A stretch of 64,000 nucleotides of DNA, from positions 1-64,000 of the forward strand of contig CACEJU010000004.1 in NCBI GenBank assembly GCA_902559885.1, written 5' to 3'. The position numbers and the translations under genes were made by a program. The DNA is from an uncultured SAR86 cluster bacterium. GTDB lineage: Bacteria > Pseudomonadota > Gammaproteobacteria > Magnimaribacterales > D2472. Numbering within the stretch: position 1 is the first letter of the stretch; each line of letters begins with the position of its first letter. Positions 42,839 to 51,271 of the stretch are shown piece by piece. The notes under the pieces are model-generated. The model made no database searches. It saw only the letters and a list, made by a program, of their open reading frames with translations, and was not told where the DNA came from.

Positions 42839-44599
42839 ATGGGTGTGCGCTCAAGAATTTTTCTAACGATATTTTTATCATTATTTTTAAGTGTAATAGC
42901 TACTTATTTTATTACCGAAAGAGATCTTAGAAGAGGTATTGAAAACCAACTCGTAAGTGAGTTAGAGAAAGAAGCCAATTTAATTGTAGAAAATATTGGT
43001 AATGTAAGCAGTTTTCAAAGCTTAGAAGAATCTGATGCAGCGGCTGATAACCTTGGCTCAATTATTGATTCAAGGGTTACTTTGATTTCAAACGAAGGAG
43101 AGGTCGTCGGAGATAGTAGTCTTACAATACAAGAAATATCTCTTTTAGATAATCACCTAAATAGATCAGAAGTAATTGAAGCATTAAAAAATAATCGAGG
43201 CTGGTCATCAAGGTATTCAAATACCCTAGATTCAAACCTTTTGTATTTTGCTGTATTAGATGAAAATATTGAGGAACCAAATGTTATAAGGGTTGCTGTT
43301 CCTTTATCGTCTCTGGATAGTGCACTATCCTCATTAGAGTTAGCTATTAGTTTATTGTTTATTGTAGTGTTTATTGTTTCAGTATTTGCTAGTTTCATTT
43401 CATCAAGAATTTTATACTCAAATATTGAAGCTCTTGATAAAGCAGCTTCTAGAATTATCGATGGAGCTATTAAAAAGAAAGATATTAAAGCACTTCCCAC
43501 ACAAAGAGTTGATGAATTTGGTAACGTAGCTAGAACCATTTCTCAAATATCAGCAGACCTAAAACAACGTATCCAAGATATTGCAAAACAAAGAGACCAA
43601 TTTGGTAATGTTTTAAACGATTTGGGTGAGGGTATTTTAGTTGCTGACAATAATGAAAATATTTTTTATTCCAACGAACAAAGTCAAATTATCTTAGAGC
43701 TTCAAAAGCTAAATGGAAGAAAACTACAATCACTAAATATCCCTGCAATTAATTATTTAACTGAAAGAGCAAAAGAAAAAAAGAAAGCTGATATTGAATT
43801 TGAAATTGAGTTAAAAGATAAAACAACTAGATGGGTCTTAGGATCTATGAATAAATCAAAGTCCACTGGTGAATTTATTTTAGTACTTCATGACATTTCA
43901 CAATTACGTCAATTGAATTCAATGAGGCGTGATTTTATATCAAACCTTTCTCATGAATTAAGAACCCCTGTAAGCGTTATTAGAGCTAATTCAGAGACTT
44001 TATTATCGGGTGCACTAGAAGATAAAAAAGAAGCTGCTGTTTTTGCTAAAGCAATTATGCATAACTCTGAAAGATTATCTGAAATGGTATCAGATCTAAT
44101 TGATTTATCGAGGATTGAATATGGAGACTTAAAATTAAATATAAGATCAATAGATGTTAATCAAATTATAGAATCAATAGTTTTCTCTATGAAAAGTATC
44201 TTAAAAAGAAAAAACATATCTATTAAATTTGACCCTCATCAATCAAAAAGTATGGTCGAAGCTGATTTAAATGCCTTAGAGAGAATCATTAATAATTTTA
44301 TTGATAATGCGTATAAATATTCACCTAAAAATTCATCAATAGAAATTACAACTGAAAGTCCAAACGATGATATTAAAATTAATATTATAGATGAGGGGGA
44401 TGGAATTGCTCCTAAGGAAATGAACTTGATCTTTGATAGATTTTTCAGAACAGCATCTGCTAGAGCATCTGAAAAGTCAGGAAGCGGGTTAGGTTTGGCT
44501 ATAGTTAAAAATCTTGTAAATAGTCTCAATGGAAAAGTTGGAGTTGATTCTAATGAAAAGGGCTCAACTTTCTGGTTCACACTACCAAAATCTAAATAA
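42839..44599 (+). CDS. phoR: Sensor histidine kinase PhoR-like
   Basis: 586 residues from ATG 42839, one base after the phoB stop. Membrane helices at about 5-25 and 165-190 enclose a periplasmic sensor region; HAMP (SSRILYSNIEALDKAASRI), PAS-like domain (LNDLGEGILVADNNENIFYSN), HisKA with His372 in NLSHELRTPVSV, and HATPase with NFIDNAYKYSP, DEGDGIAP and GSGLGLAIVKNLV. The longer periplasmic loop resembles alpha-proteobacterial and Gram-positive PhoR more than the E. coli form. It would phosphorylate PhoB under phosphate limitation. Confidence 0.85.
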   Translation: MGVRSRIFLTIFLSLFLSVIATYFITERDLRRGIENQLVSELEKEANLIVENIGNVSSFQSLEESDAAADNLGSIIDSRVTLISNEGEVVGDSSLTIQEISLLDNHLNRSEVIEALKNNRGWSSRYSNTLDSNLLYFAVLDENIEEPNVIRVAVPLSSLDSALSSLELAISLLFIVVFIVSVFASFISSRILYSNIEALDKAASRIIDGAIKKKDIKALPTQRVDEFGNVARTISQISADLKQRIQDIAKQRDQFGNVLNDLGEGILVADNNENIFYSNEQSQIILELQKLNGRKLQSLNIPAINYLTERAKEKKKADIEFEIELKDKTTRWVLGSMNKSKSTGEFILVLHDISQLRQLNSMRRDFISNLSHELRTPVSVIRANSETLLSGALEDKKEAAVFAKAIMHNSERLSEMVSDLIDLSRIEYGDLKLNIRSIDVNQIIESIVFSMKSILKRKNISIKFDPHQSKSMVEADLNALERIINNFIDNAYKYSPKNSSIEITTESPNDDIKINIIDEGDGIAPKEMNLIFDRFFRTASARASEKSGSGLGLAIVKNLVNSLNGKVGVDSNEKGSTFWFTLPKSK

Positions 44600-44652
44600 T
44601 TCTTAATTGTAATAAAGCTTTACAGCATAAATGTATTTGATCTATAATTACT

Positions 44653-44671
44653 TTGTCACATAAATGTCACA
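44653..44671 (+). promoter_or_regulatory. Pho box (PhoB binding site)
   Basis: TTGTCACATAAATGTCACA: two TGTCAC repeats 11 bases apart, the spacing of the classical Pho box (CTGTCAT-A(A/T)A(A/T)-CTGTCAT). It ends 38 bases before the downstream start codon. A TGTCATAAATG on the opposite strand at 44682-44692 may add to it. Confidence 0.75.
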
Positions 44672-44709
44672 ATAATGTTTCATTTATGACATAAATGATG
44701 GAGGTAAAT

Positions 44710-45015
44710 ATGAAATATATTATGTCATTAGTAGCTTTAGCATTAGTAGCAACACATGTTGATGCGGATCATCATTTTCAATCTAAAAGTATTAAATCAT
44801 TTTCAATTGATAATAATGGGGTTATAACTTTAAATACCAGAGCATCATCTTTTCAAGCTGATTTGAATAATTGTTCTATGAGCAAATTAAAGCAATTAGA
44901 GAATGTAAGTATATATACGCACTCTGCTTTAGTTAAAGAAAATACTAAAGTAAGCTTTTTATCAAACTCAGGTACTATGACTGGTTGCAAGGTTAATAAT
45001 ATTGTAAAGCTATAA
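44710..45015 (+). CDS. Small secreted protein, probably phosphate-starvation induced
   Basis: 101 residues from ATG 44710, chosen because GGAGG lies 5 bases upstream; two earlier ATGs lack one. Signal peptide MKYIMSLVALALVATHVDA is followed by a small, probably beta-rich domain with two Cys (NNCSMS and TGCKVNN) that may form a disulfide; the pattern loosely recalls DUF6491-type small proteins. Function unknown. The Pho box directly upstream and the neighbouring phoBR suggest PhoB control. A strong hairpin terminator follows. Confidence 0.75.
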   Translation: MKYIMSLVALALVATHVDADHHFQSKSIKSFSIDNNGVITLNTRASSFQADLNNCSMSKLKQLENVSIYTHSALVKENTKVSFLSNSGTMTGCKVNNIVKL

Positions 45016-45035
45016 AAAAATTATTTGTACATGTA

Positions 45036-45060
45036 AAAGGCCAGCTACTAGCTGGCCTTT
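45036..45060 (+). terminator. Hairpin terminator after the small secreted gene
   Basis: AAAGGCCAGC (45036-45045), loop TACTA, GCTGGCCTTT (45051-45060): a perfect 10-bp stem whose right arm ends in TTT. It separates the Pho-box gene from the lipoprotein gene, which must have its own promoter in 45061-45200. Confidence 0.75.
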
Positions 45061-45207
45061 GCATATATGTAACATAAATTACATATATTCTTTTCTTAAA
45101 TTTCATTAACTTGTTGCGCAATTATTACGATTTGTAACATTAATCACACAATTTTTTCATTTTAACTCTATTAAATATAGTCATTAAATCTATTAGAGGA
45201 GAATTTA

Positions 45208-48141
45208 ATGTCTAATAACATAAAATCATTAACTATATTACTATCATCATTATTTCTATTTGCTTGTGGTGGTGGCAGCTCATCAATCGCATCACCAGGA
45301 GAGGCAGGACCGCTTTCTGATCCAACTGGAACAGGAGGAACTGGAGGTGCTTCAAGTTCTGTTTTAACTGGAACATGTCCAGAATCTCCATTTATAACTA
45401 ATGGTTCACCTGTAGCGGGAAATACTGTATGTGCAATTCAAGGCCCAGTGACAGCTGATCTTACTTTGACAGATGATGTTATGTACAGAATGCTTGGAAA
45501 AGTTGATATCGGTATTGATATGGGTACTGATGGTACAAAAGAGGGCGGTGTTTCTGCTTCATTAACTATACCAGCTGGTGTAGTGATAATGGGTAAGGTT
45601 TCTGATGATTATTTAGTGGTTAATAGAGGGTCTAAAATTATTGCAAATGGAACTAGGTCAAAACCAATAAGATTTACCCATAATACAGCTATAGAAGGGA
45701 CTGTAGGTGATCTTGAAAGAGGTTTATGGGGTGGAATTGTTATCCTTGGGCAAGCACCAATAAACAAGTGCACTTATGATAATGGTGTTAGACAAATACC
45801 TTGTGAAAGAGTTGTTGAAGGGTCAAATGCTTTAATGGGTGGAGAAAACCCATCTGATAATTCAGGCGTTCTTAATTTTGTAAGAGTCGAATATGCTGGA
45901 TATGAGATATTTCCTGGTAATGAGCTTAACGGTATCACTTTTGGAGCAGTTGGCTCAGGTACCCAAGTTGATTATATTCAAGTTCATAACAACATGGATG
46001 ATTGTGTGGAGTTTTTTGGCGGCACAGTAAATGTAAAGCATTTAGTATGTACAAATGCGGGTGACGATAATCTTGATATTGATTGGGGTTATCAGGGTAA
46101 AATTCAATTTGTAGTCGTTAAGCAAAGCTCTGATAAATCAGATCATGTCGTAGAGTCTGATAACGTTAATTCAGATACAACTGTAGGTTACTTAACAGAA
46201 CCAAGATCTAGACCTATGGTAGCTAATTTTACATTTTTAGCTCAAGGTGCTGATGAGCCAATGAAGTTAAAAGAAGGTGTTTCTGGAATTTATTTAAATG
46301 GTGTTATAAAAACAAAAAATCCTGCCAATATATTTGAGTCTACTTATATAGAAACAATTCAAGATGGTGCAGATACCGATAAAATCCAGATGCATTCCAT
46401 ACTCGCAGATAATTCAGGAAATGCATCAGTGTTTAAAGCAGGAGATGATTCGCATACAAATGCTGAATTAGAGGCTTCAATTCTTGAAAGAGCTACTCAA
46501 TTGAAGATTGCCAATAGTACCCTTGTTGGCGAATATTTTCTAGGTGAAGCTGAATCATCAGTTCCTTCAGCATTTAGTATTGGGCAGGTTCCTGCTATTT
46601 GTGCAGTTGGAACACATCCAGCAGGAACTCCAACAGATTTATGTCCTAGTGTTGATGAAGACGATGGAGACCTTTTGTATGCTGTAAATACATGGTTTTC
46701 AGCAACTGATTATATTGGAGCTTTTTCACCAGGATCTGATTTAGAGAACAACTGGGCTGCAGGTTGGACATTAGGTTTATTTAGTGAGCCAGGCTGTCCA
46801 GATGGAACGCTTGAATCAGAAATACTCCTTGGTAAAAAAGTATGTAGCCTTCAAGGAGCTATAGAAGATGATATAACTTTAACATCAGGTAATTACTATA
46901 AGTTAGATGGAAAAGTCGCAATTGGTATTGATGTTGGTGCCTCTGGTGACGCATCAGGTGGAAAAGCAGCAACATTAACTATTGAGCCTGGGGTAACGGT
47001 TTTCGGAGAATCTGGTAATGACTATTTGGTTATTAATAGAGGTTCTAAAATAAATGCTGTAGGCACCGTTTCTGCCCCGATAATTATGACTGGAAGAGCA
47101 GATATCCTTGGTCAAGCTGATATTGTAACAACTCGAGGTTTATGGGGTGGTTTAGTAATACTTGGCAGATCACCTATTAATAAGTGTAGCTATGTTTCAT
47201 CAGGAACTAGAGTAGATCCATGTGAAAGGGAAGTAGAAGGTTCAGCTGGTGACACTATGGGTGGCGAAGTACCAGATGACAATAGCGGAACAATAAAATA
47301 TTTAAGAGTTCAATATGCTGGATATGAAGTATTTCCAGGTAATGAATTAAATGGAATTACATTTGGTGGTGTAGGCTCTGGTACAACCGTAGACTATGTT
47401 CAGGTTCATAATAATGCTGATGATTGTGTTGAATTTTTTGGCGGAACAGTTGATGTAAAACACCTCATATGTACTGGTGCTGATGATGATAATCTTGATA
47501 TTGATTGGGGTTATACAGGAAGATTACAGTATGTGATTGTTCAACAATCTAACGATAAAGGTGATCATATTGTTGAGTCAGATAATACAAATGCTGATGC
47601 CACTGTTGGTTATTTAACTGAACCTAGATCTAATCCAATTGTGTCTAATTTTACTTTTATTAGTAAAGGCCATGATGACATTTTTAAATTGAAAGAGGGT
47701 GTATCAGGACAATACTATAATGGTATCGCTGTTGTGAAAAACAATGTAACTGGTAAAAATACTAATTGCATTGAAACAACAAAAGCTGAAACAGTTTTAG
47801 CAGGAGCAAAAACAGGAACATTTTCAATGAATAGTGTTGCTATGGACTGTCCTGGATATATTAAAACCAATGACGGTGTTGAAATAGCAACAGTAGATGC
47901 AATTGTTAAAGCAGGTATCAATAACTTATATGCACCTACTTCAGGTGGCGGTACTTATGCTAATACTTTATCAGGAATTGTAAACGGCTCAGCTGAATCA
48001 GCAGCTATAGCCACTGAAGTTCCTGTTATCTACAACACAGATGGTTTCTTTGATACAACTTCATATATTGGAGCTGTAAGCGGATCAACTGATACATGGT
48101 ATAAAAATTGGACTTTGTCAGGAACTATTGAGGTTCAGTAA
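45208..48141 (+). CDS. Large lipoprotein with two tandem homologous halves (extracellular, function unknown)
   Basis: 977 residues. Lipobox FLFAC (Cys20), then a Gly/Ser-rich linker and two homologous domains, about 50-500 and 525-977. Each half carries in the same order a G-K-V-x-IGIDxG segment, DYLVxNRGSKI, RGLWGGxVILG, YAGYExFPGNELNGITFG, HNxxDDCVEFFGGTV, DDNLDIDWGY, DHxVESDN and VGYLTEPRS. The pattern suggests a right-handed beta-helix-like fold, with Asp-rich sites that could bind metal or a ligand. I know of no biochemical function. Its partners are the TonB receptor 25 bases downstream and the T2SS operon; GAGGAG precedes the start. A T2SS-exported surface lipoprotein is the best guess. 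Confidence 0.7.
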   Translation: MSNNIKSLTILLSSLFLFACGGGSSSIASPGEAGPLSDPTGTGGTGGASSSVLTGTCPESPFITNGSPVAGNTVCAIQGPVTADLTLTDDVMYRMLGKVDIGIDMGTDGTKEGGVSASLTIPAGVVIMGKVSDDYLVVNRGSKIIANGTRSKPIRFTHNTAIEGTVGDLERGLWGGIVILGQAPINKCTYDNGVRQIPCERVVEGSNALMGGENPSDNSGVLNFVRVEYAGYEIFPGNELNGITFGAVGSGTQVDYIQVHNNMDDCVEFFGGTVNVKHLVCTNAGDDNLDIDWGYQGKIQFVVVKQSSDKSDHVVESDNVNSDTTVGYLTEPRSRPMVANFTFLAQGADEPMKLKEGVSGIYLNGVIKTKNPANIFESTYIETIQDGADTDKIQMHSILADNSGNASVFKAGDDSHTNAELEASILERATQLKIANSTLVGEYFLGEAESSVPSAFSIGQVPAICAVGTHPAGTPTDLCPSVDEDDGDLLYAVNTWFSATDYIGAFSPGSDLENNWAAGWTLGLFSEPGCPDGTLESEILLGKKVCSLQGAIEDDITLTSGNYYKLDGKVAIGIDVGASGDASGGKAATLTIEPGVTVFGESGNDYLVINRGSKINAVGTVSAPIIMTGRADILGQADIVTTRGLWGGLVILGRSPINKCSYVSSGTRVDPCEREVEGSAGDTMGGEVPDDNSGTIKYLRVQYAGYEVFPGNELNGITFGGVGSGTTVDYVQVHNNADDCVEFFGGTVDVKHLICTGADDDNLDIDWGYTGRLQYVIVQQSNDKGDHIVESDNTNADATVGYLTEPRSNPIVSNFTFISKGHDDIFKLKEGVSGQYYNGIAVVKNNVTGKNTNCIETTKAETVLAGAKTGTFSMNSVAMDCPGYIKTNDGVEIATVDAIVKAGINNLYAPTSGGGTYANTLSGIVNGSAESAAIATEVPVIYNTDGFFDTTSYIGAVSGSTDTWYKNWTLSGTIEVQ

Positions 48142-48166
48142 TTAATTAGATCAACTGGAGAAAGTA

Positions 48167-50812
48167 ATGATCATAGAAAACAATACAAAATTAATTCAAA
48201 AACTCATAAGAAATATCTCCTTGATGTTCCTTCTTTTAATATTCTCTGTTGCTCTTCTTCAAGCTCAAGAAGTTGAAGAGGTTGTTGTTCAAGGAACATT
48301 TATTCCTGATGAGAAGCGAGATACATCAGAGATATCAGCTATATTAGACTCATCAGAAATTGAAAGAACTGGTGATGATAATATAGCAGTTGCTCTTACA
48401 AGATTAACAGGTTTAAGCTTGGTAAGAGGTAAGTATGTTTATGTTAGGGGTCTAGGTGAAAGATATTCTGCTGCTACTCTTAATGGTCTAGGATTACCTA
48501 GTCCAGAGCCTTTAAAAAGAGTTGTGCCTTTAGATCTTTTCCCAACTCAAATTGTTGAATCATCAATAGTTCAAAAAACTTATTCTGCAGATATGCCTGG
48601 AGAGTTTGGTGGAGGTATTATTGAAATTAATACAAAGGCTGTACCAGATGATAGAGTATTAAGCCTATCATTCTCAAGTGGTTTTAATAGCGCAGCATCA
48701 TTAAAAGATGGTCTATTATATGAGGGTGGATCGGATGATGACTTTGGCTATGATGATGGAACAAGAAATATTCCAAACTTCATTCAAAATGCTATCAATC
48801 AAAATAAAAAATTAGATAGATCAAATTTTACAACCTTTGAGCTTGCTAATGCTGGTAGAGAGTTTGAAAATTCAAATCTATGGGTTATTCAAGAAGGAAA
48901 TATTCCTCTAGATTCCTCTGCAAACCTTACATTCGGCAATCAAATAGATGCATCTAATTTTGAAGATATTTTTAATGCTTCAGGTTTATCAATGGGTTAC
49001 ATTGCTACTTTTGGTATCAGAAATTCTTGGGATCACAAAGAGGGAATTAGACAAACTGGTGATATTCAAGGACAAGGAGATGGAACATCCAACGTAATTA
49101 TTTCAAATGATAAAACATTTAGAAGTACATCTAATGATGTCACAACTTATGGCATGGTAGTTTTAGGTGCAGAAACTGATGCAACTGAGATTAAATATAC
49201 AGGATTAAAAATTCACAAAGGTTCAAAGGAAGCTCGTATTCTTGAGGGATACGATTCTAGTGATTCTGGTAATGTTAGAGAAGATTTTACTGAATTTTTT
49301 GAAAGAGAACTAACCAATCATCAGTTAAATTTTTCTACTTATTTTGACAATGGTATGACTTTAGAAATCAAAGGATCTACTGGAGAAGCATCAAGGAATG
49401 CACCTTACGAGAGAGTTGTTTTTTATGAAGACACTAATGATCTTGGTTATTGGAGATATGATGTTAATACTGGAAGAAATCAAACACAATTTAGCTATGT
49501 AGAGGATGAAATAGACAATATTGGTATTGATCTTCAAATACCATTAACGATTAGTGATACTGAAGTAGAGTTAAAATTTGGTTCTGAACTTAAAGAAAAT
49601 TACAGAGAAGCTGAAGTAAGAAGTTTTAGATTTTTAGCTGAAGGTGGTCCAATACCTACTGAGGGATTAGATAATAGAATCGACTATATTTTTGCTGACA
49701 AAAATTTTGATCCATCAAGATTAATAGTAATTGAAAATACAGCTGCATCATCACCAGCTGGTTATCTTGGTGACCTTAAAACAAAAGCATTTTATATTTC
49801 AGCAGATGCATATTTAAATGAAAACTTTCGTTTAGCATTAGGTTTAAGAAATGAACATGGAGAACAATCCGTGAATACATATGATGTATTTCAGCCAAAT
49901 GATGGTTCGATAGAAAGATTAATAGATGAATCATACTCATTACCATCTTTTACCCTTACATACCTTCCAGATTTTGATGAAAATCTTCAATTGAGATTCG
50001 GTGTCTCAAAAACAATTGCAAGGCCTACATTCAGAGAATTATCACCAACATTATTCGTTGATGTGGATACAGATAGAGTAGTTGCAGGATCCTTGTACTT
50101 AGAAAATTCTGAAATTGATAATATAGATTTAAGACTTGAGTATTATTGGGGTTTCAATCAGTTTGCTACCATAGGTTTTTTTATTAAAGATATAGAAAAA
50201 CCTATAGAAGAAGTTGTAAATGAATCAGGCGACTTAGTGATCACATCATTTCAAAATGTTCCTGCCGCTGAGTTAAGAGGATTTGAGATAGAGTACGAAA
50301 GACTATTTGATAGCTTATTACCTAACTTGAATTGGGCAAAAACAAAAGAATTTCTTATAAAAATGAATTTTACTCAAACAGAATCTGAAGTTGTGTACGC
50401 AGCAGATGATGTTTATATTAATTCACAAGGCGCTCCTGTTCTTGCATCTAATCTTTTCTTAAATGGAAGAGACACAAGATTGCAAGGTCAATCAGATCAA
50501 ATTGCCAATCTTCAGTTTGGTTATGATGATTTGCAAAATGGATCAAGTGCAACATTAATAATTAATTATGTATCTGACAGAGTCAGAGCAAGAGGTATAG
50601 ATGTTTTACCAGATGTTATAGAAGAGCCACCCTTGCTAGTTGATTTTGTTTATTCAAGAGATATATCATTTAGTAATAACGATATGTCTATTTCACTTGA
50701 GCTAAGAAATCTTTTAGATGAAGAATATTATGCCGCAATGGCAAATACTGCTATCTATGATCAATACGACCTAGGTAGATCTATTTCGATTGGTTTTAAA
50801 TTTAACTTTTAA
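48167..50812 (+). CDS. TonB-dependent outer-membrane receptor
   Basis: 881 residues. Signal peptide ends near LLQAQ; TonB box EEVVVQG follows. Plug domain: ILDSSEIERTGDDNIAVALTRLTGLS, YVYVRGLGERYSAATLNGLGLPSPEP, PGEFGGGIIEINTK. The barrel ends with the aromatic terminus SISIGFKFNF. The ligand is unknown; the plug style is that of receptors commonly found next to this type of lipoprotein and T2SS clusters. It is 25 bases after the lipoprotein with a good GGAG, and is followed by a terminator-like hairpin. Confidence 0.9.
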   Translation: MIIENNTKLIQKLIRNISLMFLLLIFSVALLQAQEVEEVVVQGTFIPDEKRDTSEISAILDSSEIERTGDDNIAVALTRLTGLSLVRGKYVYVRGLGERYSAATLNGLGLPSPEPLKRVVPLDLFPTQIVESSIVQKTYSADMPGEFGGGIIEINTKAVPDDRVLSLSFSSGFNSAASLKDGLLYEGGSDDDFGYDDGTRNIPNFIQNAINQNKKLDRSNFTTFELANAGREFENSNLWVIQEGNIPLDSSANLTFGNQIDASNFEDIFNASGLSMGYIATFGIRNSWDHKEGIRQTGDIQGQGDGTSNVIISNDKTFRSTSNDVTTYGMVVLGAETDATEIKYTGLKIHKGSKEARILEGYDSSDSGNVREDFTEFFERELTNHQLNFSTYFDNGMTLEIKGSTGEASRNAPYERVVFYEDTNDLGYWRYDVNTGRNQTQFSYVEDEIDNIGIDLQIPLTISDTEVELKFGSELKENYREAEVRSFRFLAEGGPIPTEGLDNRIDYIFADKNFDPSRLIVIENTAASSPAGYLGDLKTKAFYISADAYLNENFRLALGLRNEHGEQSVNTYDVFQPNDGSIERLIDESYSLPSFTLTYLPDFDENLQLRFGVSKTIARPTFRELSPTLFVDVDTDRVVAGSLYLENSEIDNIDLRLEYYWGFNQFATIGFFIKDIEKPIEEVVNESGDLVITSFQNVPAAELRGFEIEYERLFDSLLPNLNWAKTKEFLIKMNFTQTESEVVYAADDVYINSQGAPVLASNLFLNGRDTRLQGQSDQIANLQFGYDDLQNGSSATLIINYVSDRVRARGIDVLPDVIEEPPLLVDFVYSRDISFSNNDMSISLELRNLLDEEYYAAMANTAIYDQYDLGRSISIGFKFNF

Positions 50813-50830
50813 TATCTATTTTTTATAATA

Positions 50831-50857
50831 AATGAGCTACACTAGTAGCTCATTTTT
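50831..50857 (+). terminator. Hairpin after the TonB receptor, ending at the gspC start
   Basis: AATGAGCTAC (50831-50840), loop ACTA, GTAGCTCATT (50845-50854): a perfect 10-bp stem with TTT after it. The gspC ATG is only 6 bases beyond the stem, so the element may set the level of read-through into the gsp operon. Confidence 0.75.
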
Positions 50858-50860
50858 ATT

Positions 50861-51271
50861 ATGCAAAATTTAAAATACTTAAAATATATTCTATTAATTC
50901 CATTGGTTATTATGGTGATATATTTTACCGTATCTTTATTTGCTATTAGCTCGCTTAATACTGATATAAAAAATGTAAAGAAGATTTCTTTTAATGAACA
51001 AATTCCTAGTAAAAACACCAATCAATCAAATGCCCCTGAAATTAACAAACCTCAAGAAATTAGTAGTGCATTTAATTATAAATTAATTGGTTACTTGGCT
51101 GGATCAACCGATTCATCAATTATATTAAAAAAAGGCTCAAATGAATTTTTAGTTAGAGTTGGTGAAGAAATTGATTCATATATTTTAGAAACTGTTACAA
51201 AAGATGAAGTAGTCTTTAGTTTACAAGGTAAGTTATATAAAATTGAAAATAACGTTGGTAAAAACAAATGA
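50861..51271 (+). CDS. gspC: T2SS inner-membrane protein GspC (short form)
   Basis: 136 residues: one N-terminal membrane helix (about 10-30), a linker rich in Asn and Pro, and an HR domain (about 68-130; YKLIGYLAGSTDSSIILKK). It links the inner-membrane platform to the secretin. The C-terminal PDZ domain found in many GspC proteins is missing. The ATGA overlap with gspD couples translation. Confidence 0.85.
   Translation: MQNLKYLKYILLIPLVIMVIYFTVSLFAISSLNTDIKNVKKISFNEQIPSKNTNQSNAPEINKPQEISSAFNYKLIGYLAGSTDSSIILKKGSNEFLVRVGEEIDSYILETVTKDEVVFSLQGKLYKIENNVGKNK

Noticed and set aside
43153..44580. Minus-strand frames of 113-128 codons opposite phoR
   Set aside because: phoR is intact with all kinase motifs in order; the antisense frames look like mirror frames.
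45068..45083. TGTAACATAAATTACA as a fourth HexR operator
   Set aside because: The half-sites are six bases apart rather than five, shifting the palindrome, and the downstream lipoprotein gene has no link to carbon control.
45208..48141. Duplicated segment as a mobile element or assembly artefact
   Set aside because: The two halves differ widely at the DNA level and the reading frame is continuous, so this is an old domain duplication.
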